Assembly: GCA_044867785.1 (NCBI GenBank)
Contig: JBIOVM010000165.1
Span: 1-64,000 of the forward strand
Origin: DASRDR01 sp044867785
GTDB taxonomy: Bacteria; Methylomirabilota; Methylomirabilia; Rokubacteriales; DASRDR01
Length of the DNA: 64,000 nucleotides
Reading direction: 5' to 3'
Shown here: positions 47,683 to 55,897 of the stretch, one piece after another
Layout of the letters: every line of letters begins with the position of its first letter
Position numbering within the stretch: the first letter of the stretch is position 1
Translations under genes and position numbers: made by a program
Notes under the pieces: generated by a model
Database searches by the model: none
What the model was told of the DNA's origin: nothing
The model's input: only the letters and a program-made list of their open reading frames with translations

Positions 47683-49975
47683 CCTGTTCAAGCGCATGGC
47701 CGCCGCCGCGGCCGTGAGCGCCGCGCAGGCCCTGTTCCCCGACATCGTGTTCGCGGCGACCGAAACGCCCCGGGGGGTTGACGGCGTCGAGTGGAAAAAG
47801 ACGCCGTGCCGGTTCTGCGGAGTGGGCTGCGGGCTCCTGGTCGGACTGGCCAGGGGACGCGCCGTCGCGGTCAAGGGGGACCCCGCGAGTCCGGTCAACA
47901 AGGGCCTCTGCTGCGTCAAGGGCTACCACTCGGTGATGGCCCTCTACGGCAAGGACCGCCTCACCCAGGCCCTGGTGCGGAAGGACGGCAAGCTCGTCCC
48001 GGTGCCGATGAAGGAGGCCCTGGACCTCGTGGCGGCGACGATGGCCGAGACGATCAAGGCTCACGGGAAGGACGCCGTCGCCCTGTACGGCTCGGGGCAG
48101 TGGACCATCCCCGACGGCTACGTGGCGTCCAAGCTCATGAAGGGGGGCATCGGCACGAACAACCTGGAAGCCAACGCGCGGCTCTGCATGGCCAGCGCCG
48201 TCAACGGCTTCCTGACGAGCTTCGGGCTGGACGAGCCGATGGGCTGCTACGAGGACATCGACCACGCCGACGTGTTCGTCCTCTGGGGAAACAACATGGC
48301 CGAGATGCACCCGGTCCTGTTCTCCCGGCTGCTCGACCGGCGCCTGCGAAACCCCGAGGTCAAGATCATCGACCTGGCCACGCGCTGGACGCGGACCAGC
48401 ATGGCCGCCGACCGCACGTTGCTGTTCAATCCCCAGACCGACCTGGCGCTCGCCAACGCCGTCTGCCACGAGATCATCCGGAACGGCTGGGTGAACCGGG
48501 CCTTCGTCGACAAGCACGTGTCGTTCCACGAGGGCAAGACCAAAATCGGCTACGGTCTCGAGGACCGGTTCGCGTTCACGGACGAGGCGAAGAGCATCGG
48601 GTTCGACCGCTACCGGGAGCTGCTCCAGGACTACTCGCCCGAGAAGGTCGAGCGCCTCTCGGGTGTGCCGGCCCGGGACATCCGGTACCTGGCCTCGCTC
48701 TACGGCGACCCCAAGCGGAAGGTGATGAGCTTCTGGTGCATGGGGTTCAACCAGCACACGCGGGGCACCTGGATCAACAACCTCGTCTACAACATCCACC
48801 TGCTGCTCGGGAAGATCGCGACACCCGGCAACAGCCCCTTCTCGCTCACCGGCCAGCCGAGCGCCTGCGGCACGGTGCGCGAGGTCGGCACCCTGACCAA
48901 CCGTCTCCCCCACGGCGTGGTCAACAACGAGAAGGACCGGAAGCTCGCCGCCGAGATCTGGGGCGTCCCGGCCGAGCACATCCCGGCCAAGCCCACGTAT
49001 CACACGGTGGAGATGTTCCGGGCGCTCGACCGGGGCGACATCCGCTTCATCTGGATCCAGGTCACGAACCCGATGGTCACGATGCCCAAGCTCAAGCGCT
49101 ACCGCGACGGGGCCAAGAAGGACGGGCGGTTCGTCGTCGTGTCGGACGTGTACCCGACGCCCACGACCGACGTCGCCGACGTCGTGCTGCCCTCGGCGAT
49201 GTGGATCGAGCGCGAGGGGATGTTCGGCAACTCGGAGCGCCGCACCCAGCACTTCGAGCGGATGCTGAAGCCGCCCGGCGAGGCCATGAGCGACGCCTGG
49301 CAGATGATCGAGGTGGCGCGACGGCTCGGATTCGAGAAGCTGTTCCCGTGGACGGAAGGGACCCACATCGAGGAGATCTGGAAGGAGTACCGCCGCTTCC
49401 AGGCCGGGCCGGAGCACGAGATGGCATCCTACGAGGAGCTCCGCCGGCGGCCAGGCGTGATCTGGCCGTTCGTGAACGGCCAGGAGACGAAGTGGCGCTA
49501 CAACGCGAAGTACGATCCCGCCGCCAAGAACGGCGCGTTCGACTTCTACGGCAAGCCCGACCGGCGCGCGTGGATCTGGTTCCGCCCCTATGAGCCGCCG
49601 CCCGAGGTGCCGGACGCCGAGTATCCCTTCTGGCTCAACACGGGACGCGTCGTCGAGCACTGGCACAGCGGCTCGATGACGCGCCGGATCCCGATCCTCC
49701 ACCAGGCCGTGCCCCACGCGTACGTGGAGCTCCACCCGGAGGACGCGCGACACCTCGGCATCCGGAACGGCGATCGTGTCCGCCTGACCTCTCGGCGGGG
49801 CACCCTCGTGCTCCCGGCCGAGATCGACGGGCGCGGGCGGCCGGCTGAAGGCCAGGTGTTCGTCCCGTTCTTCGACGAGGGCCTGCTGATCAACGAGCTG
49901 ACGCTCGACGCCTACTGTCCGATCTCGGCCCAGCCCGACTACAAGAAGTGCGCCGTGAAGGTGGCGCGCGCCTGA
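47669..49975 (+). CDS. napA: Periplasmic nitrate reductase catalytic subunit NapA
   Basis: The 768-residue molybdoenzyme reduces nitrate to nitrite in the periplasm. It has a Tat signal (TRRDLFKRMAAAAAV), a [4Fe-4S] site at C47, C50, C54 and C81/82 (CRFCGVGCG.. GLCCVKGY), and the Mo ligand C173 in RLCMASAVNGFLTSFGLDEP, the NapA-specific sequence that separates it from formate dehydrogenases. SFWCMGFNQHTRGTWINNLV and WHSGSMTRRIPILHQAVPH are also typical. Length is slightly below NapA of enterobacteria (about 800). It is followed by two tetraheme cytochromes instead of NapB/NapC. ATG at 47669 overlaps napD. Confidence 0.95.
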   Translation: MTRRDLFKRMAAAAAVSAAQALFPDIVFAATETPRGVDGVEWKKTPCRFCGVGCGLLVGLARGRAVAVKGDPASPVNKGLCCVKGYHSVMALYGKDRLTQALVRKDGKLVPVPMKEALDLVAATMAETIKAHGKDAVALYGSGQWTIPDGYVASKLMKGGIGTNNLEANARLCMASAVNGFLTSFGLDEPMGCYEDIDHADVFVLWGNNMAEMHPVLFSRLLDRRLRNPEVKIIDLATRWTRTSMAADRTLLFNPQTDLALANAVCHEIIRNGWVNRAFVDKHVSFHEGKTKIGYGLEDRFAFTDEAKSIGFDRYRELLQDYSPEKVERLSGVPARDIRYLASLYGDPKRKVMSFWCMGFNQHTRGTWINNLVYNIHLLLGKIATPGNSPFSLTGQPSACGTVREVGTLTNRLPHGVVNNEKDRKLAAEIWGVPAEHIPAKPTYHTVEMFRALDRGDIRFIWIQVTNPMVTMPKLKRYRDGAKKDGRFVVVSDVYPTPTTDVADVVLPSAMWIEREGMFGNSERRTQHFERMLKPPGEAMSDAWQMIEVARRLGFEKLFPWTEGTHIEEIWKEYRRFQAGPEHEMASYEELRRRPGVIWPFVNGQETKWRYNAKYDPAAKNGAFDFYGKPDRRAWIWFRPYEPPPEVPDAEYPFWLNTGRVVEHWHSGSMTRRIPILHQAVPHAYVELHPEDARHLGIRNGDRVRLTSRRGTLVLPAEIDGRGRPAEGQVFVPFFDEGLLINELTLDAYCPISAQPDYKKCAVKVARA

Positions 49976-49982
49976 TCCGGGC

Positions 49983-50678
49983 ATGACTCGGCCGGGGCCG
50001 TCCCGCCTGGTCCTGATCGGACTGGCCGTGGTCCTGATGGCCGCGGGCGTCTACGTCGTGGGGTCCGGCATCCGGGCCGGGCAGCCCGAGGCGGTGCTGC
50101 TTCCGGTGACGGCCGAGCCGGCGCCCGCGATTCCCTTCGAGGCGGGTGTCTTTCGCCAGAAGGACAGGGTGCTCGACTACGCGGCCATGCCCGGGGAGCC
50201 GAACGCCAGGCGAACGCTGGCGGCGTACTACGCGCGACGGGCGTACGCCGGCGCCCCGCCCGTCGTCCCGCATCAGGTGGAGGAGGCCGAGGGCGGCGGC
50301 AAGGCCTGCCTCTCGTGTCATCGCGACGGCGGCTGGGCGCCGAGGTTCGGCGCCTACGCTCCCGTGGTCCCGCACCCGGAGCTCACGAGCTGCCGGCAGT
50401 GCCACGTGCCGCGAGCGGCCGCCGACACGTTCCGGGCCACGACGTGGGAGACCGTGACGTCGCCCGCCATCGACCGCGCTGCGATGCCCGGGAGCCCGCC
50501 GCCCATCCCCCACGGCCTCCAGATGCGGGAGAACTGCCTGGCGTGCCACGCCGGGCCGGCCGCCGTCGTCGAGATCCGGACCACGCATCCCGAGCGTGTG
50601 AACTGTCGCCAGTGCCACGCCCTCGACGCTGAGCCGGCGACGGCGTTCGTGCGGCCCGGGGACGGGAGCGCCCGGTGA
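49983..50678 (+). CDS. Tetraheme cytochrome c with a NapB-like N-terminal half
   Basis: The 231-residue protein has an N-terminal membrane anchor (LVLIGLAVVLMAAGVYVV) and four CxxCH heme motifs: CLSCH, CRQCH, CLACH and CRQCH. The first half (AYAGAPPVVPHQVEEAE..CLSCH ..LTSCRQCHVPRA) has the spacing of the diheme NapB, and the second half adds two more hemes after IPHGLQMRENCLACH. It should carry electrons to NapA in the periplasm. A normal NapB has two hemes, so this looks like an extended form. It overlaps the next cytochrome gene by GTGA. Confidence 0.82.
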   Translation: MTRPGPSRLVLIGLAVVLMAAGVYVVGSGIRAGQPEAVLLPVTAEPAPAIPFEAGVFRQKDRVLDYAAMPGEPNARRTLAAYYARRAYAGAPPVVPHQVEEAEGGGKACLSCHRDGGWAPRFGAYAPVVPHPELTSCRQCHVPRAAADTFRATTWETVTSPAIDRAAMPGSPPPIPHGLQMRENCLACHAGPAAVVEIRTTHPERVNCRQCHALDAEPATAFVRPGDGSAR

Positions 50679-51274
50679 CGCGCGCCGCCTGGCTCGCGAT
50701 CACGCTTCCGCTCCTGGCGTGTCACGGGCCCGCCGAGACGCCCTCGGTGCGCCACATCACCGAGCAGGCACAGGAGGCGAATCCGAACGCGGGGCTCAGC
50801 TCCGAGGCCGCGCTCGCCGAGACCACGCGGGTCGAGGTCGTCGGGTACCCCGACCGGCCGCCGTTCTCCGTTCTGGCCCGCCAGCCGACCATCCAGAAGT
50901 ATCCCTGCTCCACCTGCCACACGGTGCCGCTCGCGACGATGCACGGCGGCGGGGCGCGAAAGCGGGCGCACTGGGACATCACGCTCCAGCACGCTCCCGC
51001 GGCGGTCATGGCCTGTGCCACGTGCCACGCGAGCCCCGATCGCGGCGACCTGAGGATGCTGGAGGGCGCCGCAGTGACCTTCGACCACAGCTACCAGGTG
51101 TGCGCCCAGTGCCACGCCCGCCAGGCCTCGGACTGGGCGGGCGGCGCCCACGGCAAGCGCGTCGGCGGCTGGGTGCCGCCGCGCGTCGTCACCGGCTGCC
51201 CCGCCTGCCACGATCCCCATCGACCAGCGTGGGAGACTCGCTGGCCGGCCGTGGTGGCCGGCGGCGAGCGCTGA
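50675..51274 (+). CDS. Second tetraheme cytochrome c
   Basis: The 199-residue protein has a short hydrophobic N-terminus with a lipobox-like LPLLAC and four CxxCH motifs (CSTCH, CATCH, CAQCH, CPACH). Isolated His residues between them (HGGGARKRAHWDI, HAPAAVMA, FDHSYQV) could be distal ligands, as in cytochrome c3/c7-type proteins. It is likely a periplasmic electron carrier between the NrfD-type quinol module and NapA. GTG at 50675 overlaps the preceding stop. It does not resemble NapC/NirT, which carries an NHxxH-type signature with a long membrane anchor. Confidence 0.82.
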   Translation: MTRAAWLAITLPLLACHGPAETPSVRHITEQAQEANPNAGLSSEAALAETTRVEVVGYPDRPPFSVLARQPTIQKYPCSTCHTVPLATMHGGGARKRAHWDITLQHAPAAVMACATCHASPDRGDLRMLEGAAVTFDHSYQVCAQCHARQASDWAGGAHGKRVGGWVPPRVVTGCPACHDPHRPAWETRWPAVVAGGER

Positions 51275-51360
51275 AGCCCGTGAACGAATCGCCGTCCCCA
51301 CTCCAGCCCCCTTCCCCGGTCAGGGCAGGGGGTGGCGGGACGTGCTGGACTGAGGACAGG

Positions 51361-52494
51361 ATGATGGACGGACGAGCAGGCGCGCCGATCAAGCGGCCGT
51401 TGCCGCCATTGCCGGTGATCCCGCCACCCCCGCGGAGCGGCGGCGGGTGCGGTGGGGACTGCGGGTGCGGCGCCGACGCGGGACTCGAGCGCGTGATCCG
51501 GATGAGCAAGGAGCCGCGCGACGAGACCTTCGATCCCGGCGCCGACGGGCATCTCTCCGGCTTCCGGCAGCTCCTCGAGCGTGACGTGGACCGCCGCACC
51601 GCCCTCGGCACCATCACCGCCGGCTTTCTCGCCGGCCTCGGTCTCGTCCAAACGGGGTGCAACCCGCTGGCGCCCGCCGAGGCGCGCGAGCAAGCGGTGC
51701 TGGACTGGCAGACCTACTTCCAGGGCAACTTCCGCCTGATGACCGATGAGGAGAAGAAGGAGACGGTGCGCCGCCTCGAGCGGGCGCACGAGCTCCGCGC
51801 CGGCACGCGCATCAACGTGAGCGCCACCTCCGCCCGCCCGGGCGTCCTCTACGGATACGCCTTCAACATCTCGAAGTGCCGGGGCTACATGGACTGCGTG
51901 CGGGGCTGCGTCCGGGAGAACAACCAGGACCGGCGGTCGGGGATCAAGTACATCCGCATCCACGAGATGCAGAAGGGCGATCAGGACTTCGGCCGAGCCC
52001 GGGACGACTTCTTCCACGAGGTGCCGGCGGCCGGCCACTTCTACATCGGTACCCAGTGCTTCCACTGCCAGAACCCGCCCTGCGTGGACGTGTGCCCGGT
52101 GCAGGCGACCTGGATGGAGCCGGACGGGATCGTGGTGGTGGACTACAACTGGTGCATCGGCTGCCGGTACTGCATCGCGGCGTGCCCGTACGACGCCCGC
52201 CGCTTCAACTGGGCCGATCCGGTGGTGCCCGAGGACGAGGTGAACCCGAACCAGCACTACCTCGGCAACCGGCTCCGGAAGAAGGGCGTGGTCGAGAAGT
52301 GCACGTTCTGCATCCAGCGGAGCCGCGACGGGAAGAACCCGGCCTGCGTGGAGGCGTGCCCGACGGGGGCGCGTGTCTTCGGCAACCTCCTCGACCCCGA
52401 CAGCGAGATCCGCTGGGTGCTCGCGCACAAGAAGGTCTTCCGCCTCAAGGAGGACCTCGGGACGGAACCCAAATTCTGGTACTACATGGACTAG
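51361..52494 (+). CDS. Four-cluster ferredoxin (NrfC/PsrB-type) of the Nap operon
   Basis: The 377-residue protein carries four Cys groups of the NrfC/PsrB/DmsB type: CRGYMDCVRGC, CFHCQNPPCVDVCPVQ, CIGCRYCIAACPYDARR and CTFCIQRSRDGKNPACVEAC. An N-terminal RDVDRRTALGTITAGFLAGL resembles a Tat signal, but it is preceded by a Gly/Cys-rich stretch (GGGCGGDCGCGAD) and Pro-rich residues, which is odd for a signal. In the first group the second Cys is Tyr (CxxYxxC), so that cluster may be [3Fe-4S]. It should pass electrons from the NrfD-type subunit to the cytochromes. ATG at 51361 follows GAGGACAGG; a GTG at 51280 is possible. Confidence 0.85.
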   Translation: MMDGRAGAPIKRPLPPLPVIPPPPRSGGGCGGDCGCGADAGLERVIRMSKEPRDETFDPGADGHLSGFRQLLERDVDRRTALGTITAGFLAGLGLVQTGCNPLAPAEAREQAVLDWQTYFQGNFRLMTDEEKKETVRRLERAHELRAGTRINVSATSARPGVLYGYAFNISKCRGYMDCVRGCVRENNQDRRSGIKYIRIHEMQKGDQDFGRARDDFFHEVPAAGHFYIGTQCFHCQNPPCVDVCPVQATWMEPDGIVVVDYNWCIGCRYCIAACPYDARRFNWADPVVPEDEVNPNQHYLGNRLRKKGVVEKCTFCIQRSRDGKNPACVEACPTGARVFGNLLDPDSEIRWVLAHKKVFRLKEDLGTEPKFWYYMD

Positions 52495-52732
52495 CGCGGC
52501 CGATGACCGTCGCATCGACAATCCCGGTCGGCACGTCTCGCGCCTGCGGCGCTCGATCCGTGGCGACCTCCGGGCGTCGCTCGGCCCCGGCCCTCCCACA
52601 GGCCGAAGGCCGTCGAAGAGTACAGGAGTACGTCGCGGGCCGATGTCTCACTGCGTCCTTGATCTGCTCGGTCCTCGGCCGCGCCCGAGTGCCCGCACGA
52701 CACTTAGGCAGGCTCTTCTCGAGAGTGACGCG

Positions 52733-54007
52733 ATGGGCGCGGTGACGCCGTCGGTTCAAGGCGAGGCGGTCGAGCGACGGCGATGGTCGGCGCTGGTCGC
52801 GTTCGTGGGCGACGGGCTGCGCGAGGTGACGCAAGGGAGTCTCGCCTATCACCTGTGGATGGGGCTCCTCACCCTGGTGATGCTGTGCGGGGCGTACGCC
52901 TACTCGGTCCAGCTCCGCGAGGGGCTCGTCGTCACCGGCATGCACGATCACGTGAGCTGGGGTCTCTACATCTCCAACTTCACGTTCCTGGTGGGCGTGG
53001 CCGCCGCCGCCGTCATCCTGGTGATGCCGACCTACGTCCTCCACGACCACGATTTCAAGAGCGCGGTGCTCTTCGGCGAGGGGATCGCGGTGGCCGCGCT
53101 CGTGACGGCGATCGGGTTCGTGGTGGTGGACGTGGGCGGGCCAGCCCGGCTCTGGCACCTGATCCCCGGGATCGGCCTCCTGAACTGGCCCCGCTCCCTG
53201 CTGGCGTGGGACATCCTGGTCCTGAACGGCTACCTGGCTCTGAACCTGCTGATCCCCTTCTACATCCTGTTCAGCACCTATCGGGACCGCGAGCCGAGCC
53301 GCCGCCTGTACGTGCCCGCTGTGTTCCTCTCGATCGTGTGGGCGGTGAGCCTCCATCTGGTGACGGCGTTCCTCTACGCCGGCCTGCCGGCACGGCCCTA
53401 CTGGCACGCGGCGCTCCTCGGCCCGCGCTTCCTGGCCACGGCCTTTGCGGCCGGCCCGGCGCTCATGATCCTGATCCTCGCCCTGATCCGGCGGCGTACC
53501 GAGTACCAGATTCCCGACGCGACCCTCCAGAAGCTCGCGCTGGTGGTCACCGTCGCCGCCCAGGTGTGCCTGGTCATTCTGGTCTCCGAGCTGTTCACCG
53601 AGTTCTACCGCCACACCCACCACGGGCTGAGCGCCCGATACCTCTTCTTCGGCCTGGAAGGACATACGGAGCTCGTGCCCTGGATCTGGACGTCGGTGGG
53701 CCTCACCGTGGTCGCCACCGCGATCCTGAGCGTCCACGGCGCGCGGCGGACCGCGCCGCTCCTCTACCTGGCCTGCGCCATGCTCTTCGTGGGCGTCCTG
53801 ATCGACAAAGGCATCGGGACGATCATTCCCGGCTTCGTCCCCGAGCCGTGGGGCAAGATCCCTCGCTACTCGCCGACCTGGGTGGAGCTCACGGTGACCG
53901 CGGGCCTCTGGGCCCTCGGGGCCTTCGTGTTCACGGTGCTGGCCAAGGCCGCCATCCCCGTCGAACTCGGCCGGTCGCGGTGGCGCAGGCACGTGGAGTC
54001 GCGCTGA
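52733..54007 (+). CDS. NrfD/PsrC-type quinol-oxidising membrane protein
   Basis: The 424-residue membrane protein has about nine or ten helices and NrfD/PsrC landmarks: HVSWGLYISNFTFLVGVAAA, GGPARLWHLIPG, LNWPRSLLAWDILVLNGYLA and IDKGIGTIIPGFVPEPWGKI. Such subunits oxidise menaquinol and hand electrons to the PsrB-like partner, here the preceding gene, and could replace NapC as the quinol side of Nap. The ATG at 52733 is the first in-frame start matching the family. The 52495-52732 gap holds no recognised gene. It ends the Nap operon. Confidence 0.85.
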   Translation: MGAVTPSVQGEAVERRRWSALVAFVGDGLREVTQGSLAYHLWMGLLTLVMLCGAYAYSVQLREGLVVTGMHDHVSWGLYISNFTFLVGVAAAAVILVMPTYVLHDHDFKSAVLFGEGIAVAALVTAIGFVVVDVGGPARLWHLIPGIGLLNWPRSLLAWDILVLNGYLALNLLIPFYILFSTYRDREPSRRLYVPAVFLSIVWAVSLHLVTAFLYAGLPARPYWHAALLGPRFLATAFAAGPALMILILALIRRRTEYQIPDATLQKLALVVTVAAQVCLVILVSELFTEFYRHTHHGLSARYLFFGLEGHTELVPWIWTSVGLTVVATAILSVHGARRTAPLLYLACAMLFVGVLIDKGIGTIIPGFVPEPWGKIPRYSPTWVELTVTAGLWALGAFVFTVLAKAAIPVELGRSRWRRHVESR

Positions 54008-54137
54008 GCTCTGAACGGCGAGCGGCTCCGCCCCCGTCGTATTCAGCGGCTCGCCACCGCCCGTGGTGGTGCTCTTGAAGATGGGGTGGACCTCGGCGCA
54101 ACATGTCTAACAGTTTGATATATGCCACCGTCGGGCC

Positions 54138-54153
54138 TGGAACACTTCTTGCT
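54138..54153 (+). promoter_or_regulatory. Sigma54-type promoter upstream of the RND operon
   Basis: TGGAACACTTCTTGCT matches the -24/-12 consensus TGGCAC-N5-TTGCW at every conserved base except the fourth (A for C), with correct spacing between GG and GC. It lies about 240 bases before the adaptor gene. The rest of 54008-54395 shows no gene, giving room for an activator binding site. An NtrC-type activator is not in the window. Confidence 0.55.
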
Positions 54154-54395
54154 TGGCGGGTGCCGCCTTTGACCATGGCCGAGACTCACGGGGCTAGAGG
54201 CCTGAGCACGCGATGGATTTCGCGAACGCGACGCGAAGTCGGACGACGGGGTGAGGCTGGGGCGCCACGGCGTCCCAGTGCTGTCATCCCCATTGTCCGC
54301 TCGAGCTCGTGCCAGGCCGACGACGTGCGCTGGCACGCGATGTGCCTGCTACCAGACGCCACAGAAGGCGGAAGTCTATGCCCAAGGAGCAACCC

Positions 54396-55892
54396 ATGGG
54401 AGCGCGAGATCACCCGATGACGGGACGCCGTCCAAGAACACAGGCTGAGCCCGTGCTCCGCTGGACCCGGCGGATCCGTCGCCCGCCGCCCCGGCGCTAC
54501 GCCTGGGGGCCCATGCTGACGCTCCTCGCTTTCCTCCCGGCACTGACCACCTGCGACGGGACCAAAGCCAAGGAGGGCGCCCCGGCGCCGCCGCCACCCC
54601 CGGCTGTCGTCGTGACGGAGGTCGTCAAGCAGACCGTTCCGATCACCGCGGAGTTCGTCGCGCAGACGGACGCGGTCCAGACCGTCGAGCTCCGGGCGCG
54701 CATCCAGGGCGTGCTGGAGCATGTCCGGTTCGAGGAAGGCTCCGACGTCAAGCAAGGACAGGTCCTGTTCGAGATCCAGCGGACGCAGTACGAGGCGGCT
54801 CTCCAGACCGCCCGCGCCCAGCTCGCCAAGGCCCAGGCCGAGCTGGCCCAGGCCCAGGAGCAGGTCGAGGTGCAGCGGTCCCGGGCGGAGCTCGAGCAGC
54901 GCCGGGCCGCGCTCGCCAAGGCCAAGCTGGACGTCGCCCGGCTGCGGCCGCTCGCCCAGGCCAGGGCAGTCCCCCAGGTGGACCTCGACAACGCGCTGGC
55001 GGCGGAGCAGGTGACGGTCGCCGGCGTGGCCGCGGCGGAAGCGGCCCTCAAGGACACCGAGCTCGGGCAGCGGATCGGCATCCAGCAGGCGCAGGCCGCC
55101 GTCGAGGCGGGCCGGGCCGCCGTCACCCAGGCCCAGCTGGACCTGAGCTACACGACCATCCGCGCGCCGATCACGGGCGTCATCGGGCGCCTCGACGTGA
55201 ACGAGGGGAACCTCGTCGGCCGGGGCGAGCCCACACTTCTCGCCACGATGTCCAGCTACGACCCGATCAAGATCTCGGCGACCATGAGCGAGGTGGACTA
55301 CCTCCGCTTCGCCCGGCGCGCCGCCGACCGCAAGGCCGGCAGGGAGATCCCGCTCGACCTCGTGCTGGCCGATGGCACGCGGTACCCCCTCCGGGGCCGG
55401 CCGAAGACGCTCGACCGAACCGTGGACCCCAAGACCGGCACGATCGTCATCGAGGCGCTGTTCCCCAATCCAGACAAGCTCCTGAAGCCGGGCCAATTCG
55501 GGCGGGTGCGAGCCGTGGTCGAGGAGCGCGAGAACGCCGTCCTCGTCCCGCAGCGCGCCATCCAAGAGACCCAGGGGCAGAAGTCCGTTCTGGTGGTGGA
55601 CCAGGAAGACAAGGTCGCGCTCCGGAGCGTGACCCTGAGCGAGCGGATCGGGGACCTCATCATCGTGACGCGCGGGTTGGAGGGCGGAGAGCGCGTGATC
55701 GTCGAGGGCCTGCAGAAAGTCCGGCCGGGGATGCAGGTGAAGCCCGAGGCGGCCCCGCCGGCCGGGACGCCGCCCGCCGCTGGCGCGGCCACGCCGGGGC
55801 CGGCTCCGACGCCAGCGCCGGCCGCGGGCGCCACAGCGCCGCCGGCCACGCCTCCGAAGGCGCCTCCGGCCAAGCCACAGGGCGGCGGCTAG
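54396..55892 (+). CDS. RND efflux periplasmic adaptor
   Basis: The 498-residue membrane-fusion protein joins the inner-membrane pump to the outer-membrane channel. After a basic N-terminus, a hydrophobic segment and a Cys (LLAFLPALTTC, lipid attachment) come the lipoyl half (ELRARIQGVLEHVRFEEGSD), a long helical hairpin (about 140-260), the barrel domain (LSYTTIRAPITGVIGRLDVN, LKPGQFGRVRAVVEERENAV) and a Pro/Ala-rich tail of about 45 residues. ATG at 54396 has AAGGAG six bases upstream; ATGs at 54378 and 54309 are alternatives. The pump gene follows five bases later. Confidence 0.9.
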   Translation: MGARDHPMTGRRPRTQAEPVLRWTRRIRRPPPRRYAWGPMLTLLAFLPALTTCDGTKAKEGAPAPPPPPAVVVTEVVKQTVPITAEFVAQTDAVQTVELRARIQGVLEHVRFEEGSDVKQGQVLFEIQRTQYEAALQTARAQLAKAQAELAQAQEQVEVQRSRAELEQRRAALAKAKLDVARLRPLAQARAVPQVDLDNALAAEQVTVAGVAAAEAALKDTELGQRIGIQQAQAAVEAGRAAVTQAQLDLSYTTIRAPITGVIGRLDVNEGNLVGRGEPTLLATMSSYDPIKISATMSEVDYLRFARRAADRKAGREIPLDLVLADGTRYPLRGRPKTLDRTVDPKTGTIVIEALFPNPDKLLKPGQFGRVRAVVEERENAVLVPQRAIQETQGQKSVLVVDQEDKVALRSVTLSERIGDLIIVTRGLEGGERVIVEGLQKVRPGMQVKPEAAPPAGTPPAAGAATPGPAPTPAPAAGATAPPATPPKAPPAKPQGGG

Positions 55893-55897
55893 GCCCG

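Noticed and set aside
47642..49984. Long minus-strand open frame opposite napA
   Set aside because: NapA motifs and the molybdenum ligand are unambiguous on the plus strand; the opposite frame is compositional.
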